DNA of 7,082 nt. It comes from Bacillota bacterium. Lineage in GTDB: Bacteria; Bacillota_E; Sulfobacillia; Sulfobacillales; Sulfobacillaceae. The stretch is taken from assembly GCA_021820165.1 (NCBI GenBank), contig JAKADW010000104.1, forward strand, positions 1-7,082, written 5' to 3'. A model generated the notes under the pieces. That model ran no database searches and had not been told where the DNA came from. It saw only the letters and a program-made list of their open reading frames with translations. Each line of letters opens with the position of its first letter. The first letter of the stretch is position 1. Shown piece by piece: positions 6,657 through 7,082 of this stretch. A program made the position numbers and the translations under genes.

Positions 6657-6717
6657 ATATAAGCCCGTTGGCCCGTTAGGGGCAAATATGCTAAAAGCGC
6701 ATCAAACCCTTGCGTGG

Positions 6718-6903
6718 GCGGGGCGAAAACCAAGTCCCGCCCCGCAAACGGTGGTTCGGATGTCAGACAGGGCGGGACACGCCCGGTGAGCCTGGGGAGC
6801 ACCCTCTCGTGGACGAACGGCGTACGCCCTAAGAAGCGATGGTGCGATGAAACAGGAACCTGTGACCGCGAGGCACAGGAATCCCCCGGATTTATCCGTG
6901 GGG
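6718..6903 (+). ncRNA. Candidate TnpB guide-RNA (omega/re-RNA) scaffold
   Basis: Consecutive hairpins can be drawn on the plus strand: GCGGGGCG (6718-6725) with CGCCCCGC (6738-6745); GGGCG (6770-6774) with CGCCC (6780-6784); CCTGTG (6859-6864) with CACAGG (6874-6879); and the terminal CCCCCGGA-TTTA-TCCGTGGGG (6883-6903). Omega-RNAs of TnpB systems are transcribed from the 3' end of tnpB through the element's right end and finish in such a terminal hairpin, with the guide taken from the DNA just beyond. The stems are seen in the sequence; the RNA identity is inferred. If functional, the guide would begin shortly after 6903. It may only be a relic. Confidence 0.35.
6883..6903 (+). repeat. TnpB-type right-end hairpin, copy 2
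   Basis: CCCC-CGGA-TTTA-TCCG-T-GGGG is followed by AGGATAAG, and ATCC before it can also pair with GGAT after it. Relative to copy 1 (6636-6656), the loop, the outer CCCC/GGGG pairs, the bulged T and the inner C-G closing pair are kept. The inner stem changes on both sides (GCC/GGC to GGA/TCC). Pairing is therefore maintained by compensatory substitutions. Confidence 0.65.
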
Positions 6904-6933
6904 AGGATAAGGGTTTTAACCGTTTCATAAATC

Positions 6934-6963
6934 TTTACCTATAGTTATCCATGGTTGTATAAT
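6934..6963 (+). promoter_or_regulatory. Promoter of the IS607-type recombinase gene
   Basis: TTTACC (6934-6939) and a consensus TATAAT (6958-6963) are spaced by 18 bp. Transcription would start about 6970, which is the A of an ATG at 6970-6972, so the message may be leaderless. It is the best sigma-A-type match in the window. Confidence 0.6.
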
Positions 6964-6982
6964 TTAGGTATGAACCGGACAC

Positions 6983-7082
6983 TTGGGCATTCGTGAAGCA
7001 GCCGAATTTTTAGGCGTGACTCCCTCGACGTTACGTCGATGGGAGCATGAAGGTAAACTGATACCCGATGAACGTACCGCGG
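6983..7082 (+). CDS. tnpA: IS607-family transposase TnpA (serine recombinase), N-terminal part, runs off right edge
   Basis: The 33 visible codons encode a MerR-like helix-turn-helix: GIREAAEFLGVTPSTLRRW, then EHEGKLIPDERTA. This is the hallmark N-terminus of IS607-type TnpA, where a DNA-binding head precedes a serine-recombinase catalytic domain (not in the window). Such enzymes move the element through a circular intermediate, and tnpB usually follows tnpA. The frame has TGA at 6971-6973, so the only in-frame start is TTG at 6983, with no ribosome binding site. An ATG at 6970 lies in another frame; removing one base between the two would give MNRTLGIREAAEF, the usual N-terminal layout. The gene may therefore be frameshifted, mis-assembled or started at TTG. 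A different MerR/excisionase-type regulator remains possible because the catalytic domain is unseen. Confidence 0.72.
   Translation, partial: MGIREAAEFLGVTPSTLRRWEHEGKLIPDERTA

Larger units (their letters stand above)
6714..6944 (+). pseudogene. Possible tnpB 3'-end relic (C-terminal tail only)
   Basis: This 76-codon frame opens with GTG, without an evident ribosome binding site, and ends in TAG. The predicted peptide is basic and low in order (for example ANGGSDVRQGG, then DETGT and a stretch over the 6883-6903 hairpin). That resembles the variable C-terminal tails of TnpB proteins, whose coding sequence overlaps the omega-RNA scaffold. The RuvC-like catalytic motifs and the zinc finger of TnpB are absent. 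If the call is right, only the last part of the gene survives, and another hairpin end (6636-6656) lies directly upstream. An alternative reading (MKQEPVTARH from 6847) is also tail-like but has an in-frame stop further up. It is not expected to make a working nuclease. Confidence 0.35.
6628..7082 (+). mobile_element. IS200/IS605-IS607-type region: right-end relics next to the start of an IS607-like element
   Basis: Two same-strand TnpB-type terminal hairpins lie 247 bp apart, followed by a promoter and the start of an IS607-type tnpA. The order (ends of older elements, then the beginning of another) suggests successive insertions, the newest one continuing to the right. IS607-like elements lack terminal inverted repeats and leave little or no target duplication, so the exact left boundary, somewhere in about 6904-6983, cannot be read from this sequence. 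Confidence 0.5.

Noticed and set aside
6663..6678. Tandem 8-mer GCCCGTTG-GCCCGTTA after the first hairpin, considered as a CRISPR-like or recombinase site
   Set aside because: There are only two short, imperfect units, with no spacer periodicity and no flanking cas-like gene.
6587..6928. Minus-strand open frame of 113 codons across the hairpin region
   Set aside because: It is antisense to the repeated, structured right-end sequences, is Pro/Arg-rich, and has no ribosome binding site or known motif.

Overview
The window looks like chromosomal DNA from a moderately GC-rich Gram-positive (Firmicutes-type) bacterium. The signs are strong AGGAGG-type ribosome binding sites, frequent GTG/TTG starts, a canonical lipobox and a tightly packed operon. 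A Sulfobacillus/Alicyclobacillus-like host would fit, but that is an impression from protein style only; no marker gene fixes the taxon.

Positions 1-4341 (minus strand) hold one compact operon of five genes, read from high to low coordinates. They are a trans-sulfuration PLP enzyme (cystathionine gamma-synthase/lyase family, TTG start), a small J-domain protein with a C-terminal zinc-finger-like Cys/His module, an NAD(P)-dependent aldehyde dehydrogenase, a DEDDy 3'-5' exonuclease of the PolB-exonuclease-like family, and the N-terminal 185 codons of a RecQ helicase cut by the window edge. Junctions are 4-nt GTGA overlaps (twice) or 8-14 nt gaps in which the next ribosome binding site touches the previous stop, so translation is probably coupled. 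A perfect 8-bp inverted repeat (4357-4364/4380-4387) overlaps the putative promoter and is the best candidate operator. The exonuclease-RecQ pair suggests a DNA-repair function; the first three genes have no obvious link to it.

Positions 4342-6458 form a less dense accessory stretch: a plus-strand lipoprotein with a clear lipobox, a possible small minus-strand hypothetical gene, about 370 bp without a convincing gene, and a minus-strand membrane-anchored protein of unknown family, locally lower in GC than the operon.

Positions about 6620-7082 look like mobile DNA of the IS200/IS605-IS607 (TnpB) type. Two hairpins, 247 bp apart and in the same orientation, share one architecture (CCCC-C-NNN-TTTA-NNN-G-T-GGGG followed by ATAAG) with compensatory stem changes. 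This form resembles the right ends of tnpB elements, where the 3' scaffold of the omega/re-RNA lies. The DNA between them is rich in further hairpins and may carry a relic of a tnpB 3' end. Directly after it, a good promoter leads into the MerR-like helix-turn-helix of an IS607-type serine recombinase (TnpA) that runs off the right edge. Its start is odd: either an SD-less TTG, or an ATG at the predicted transcription start followed by a one-base frameshift.
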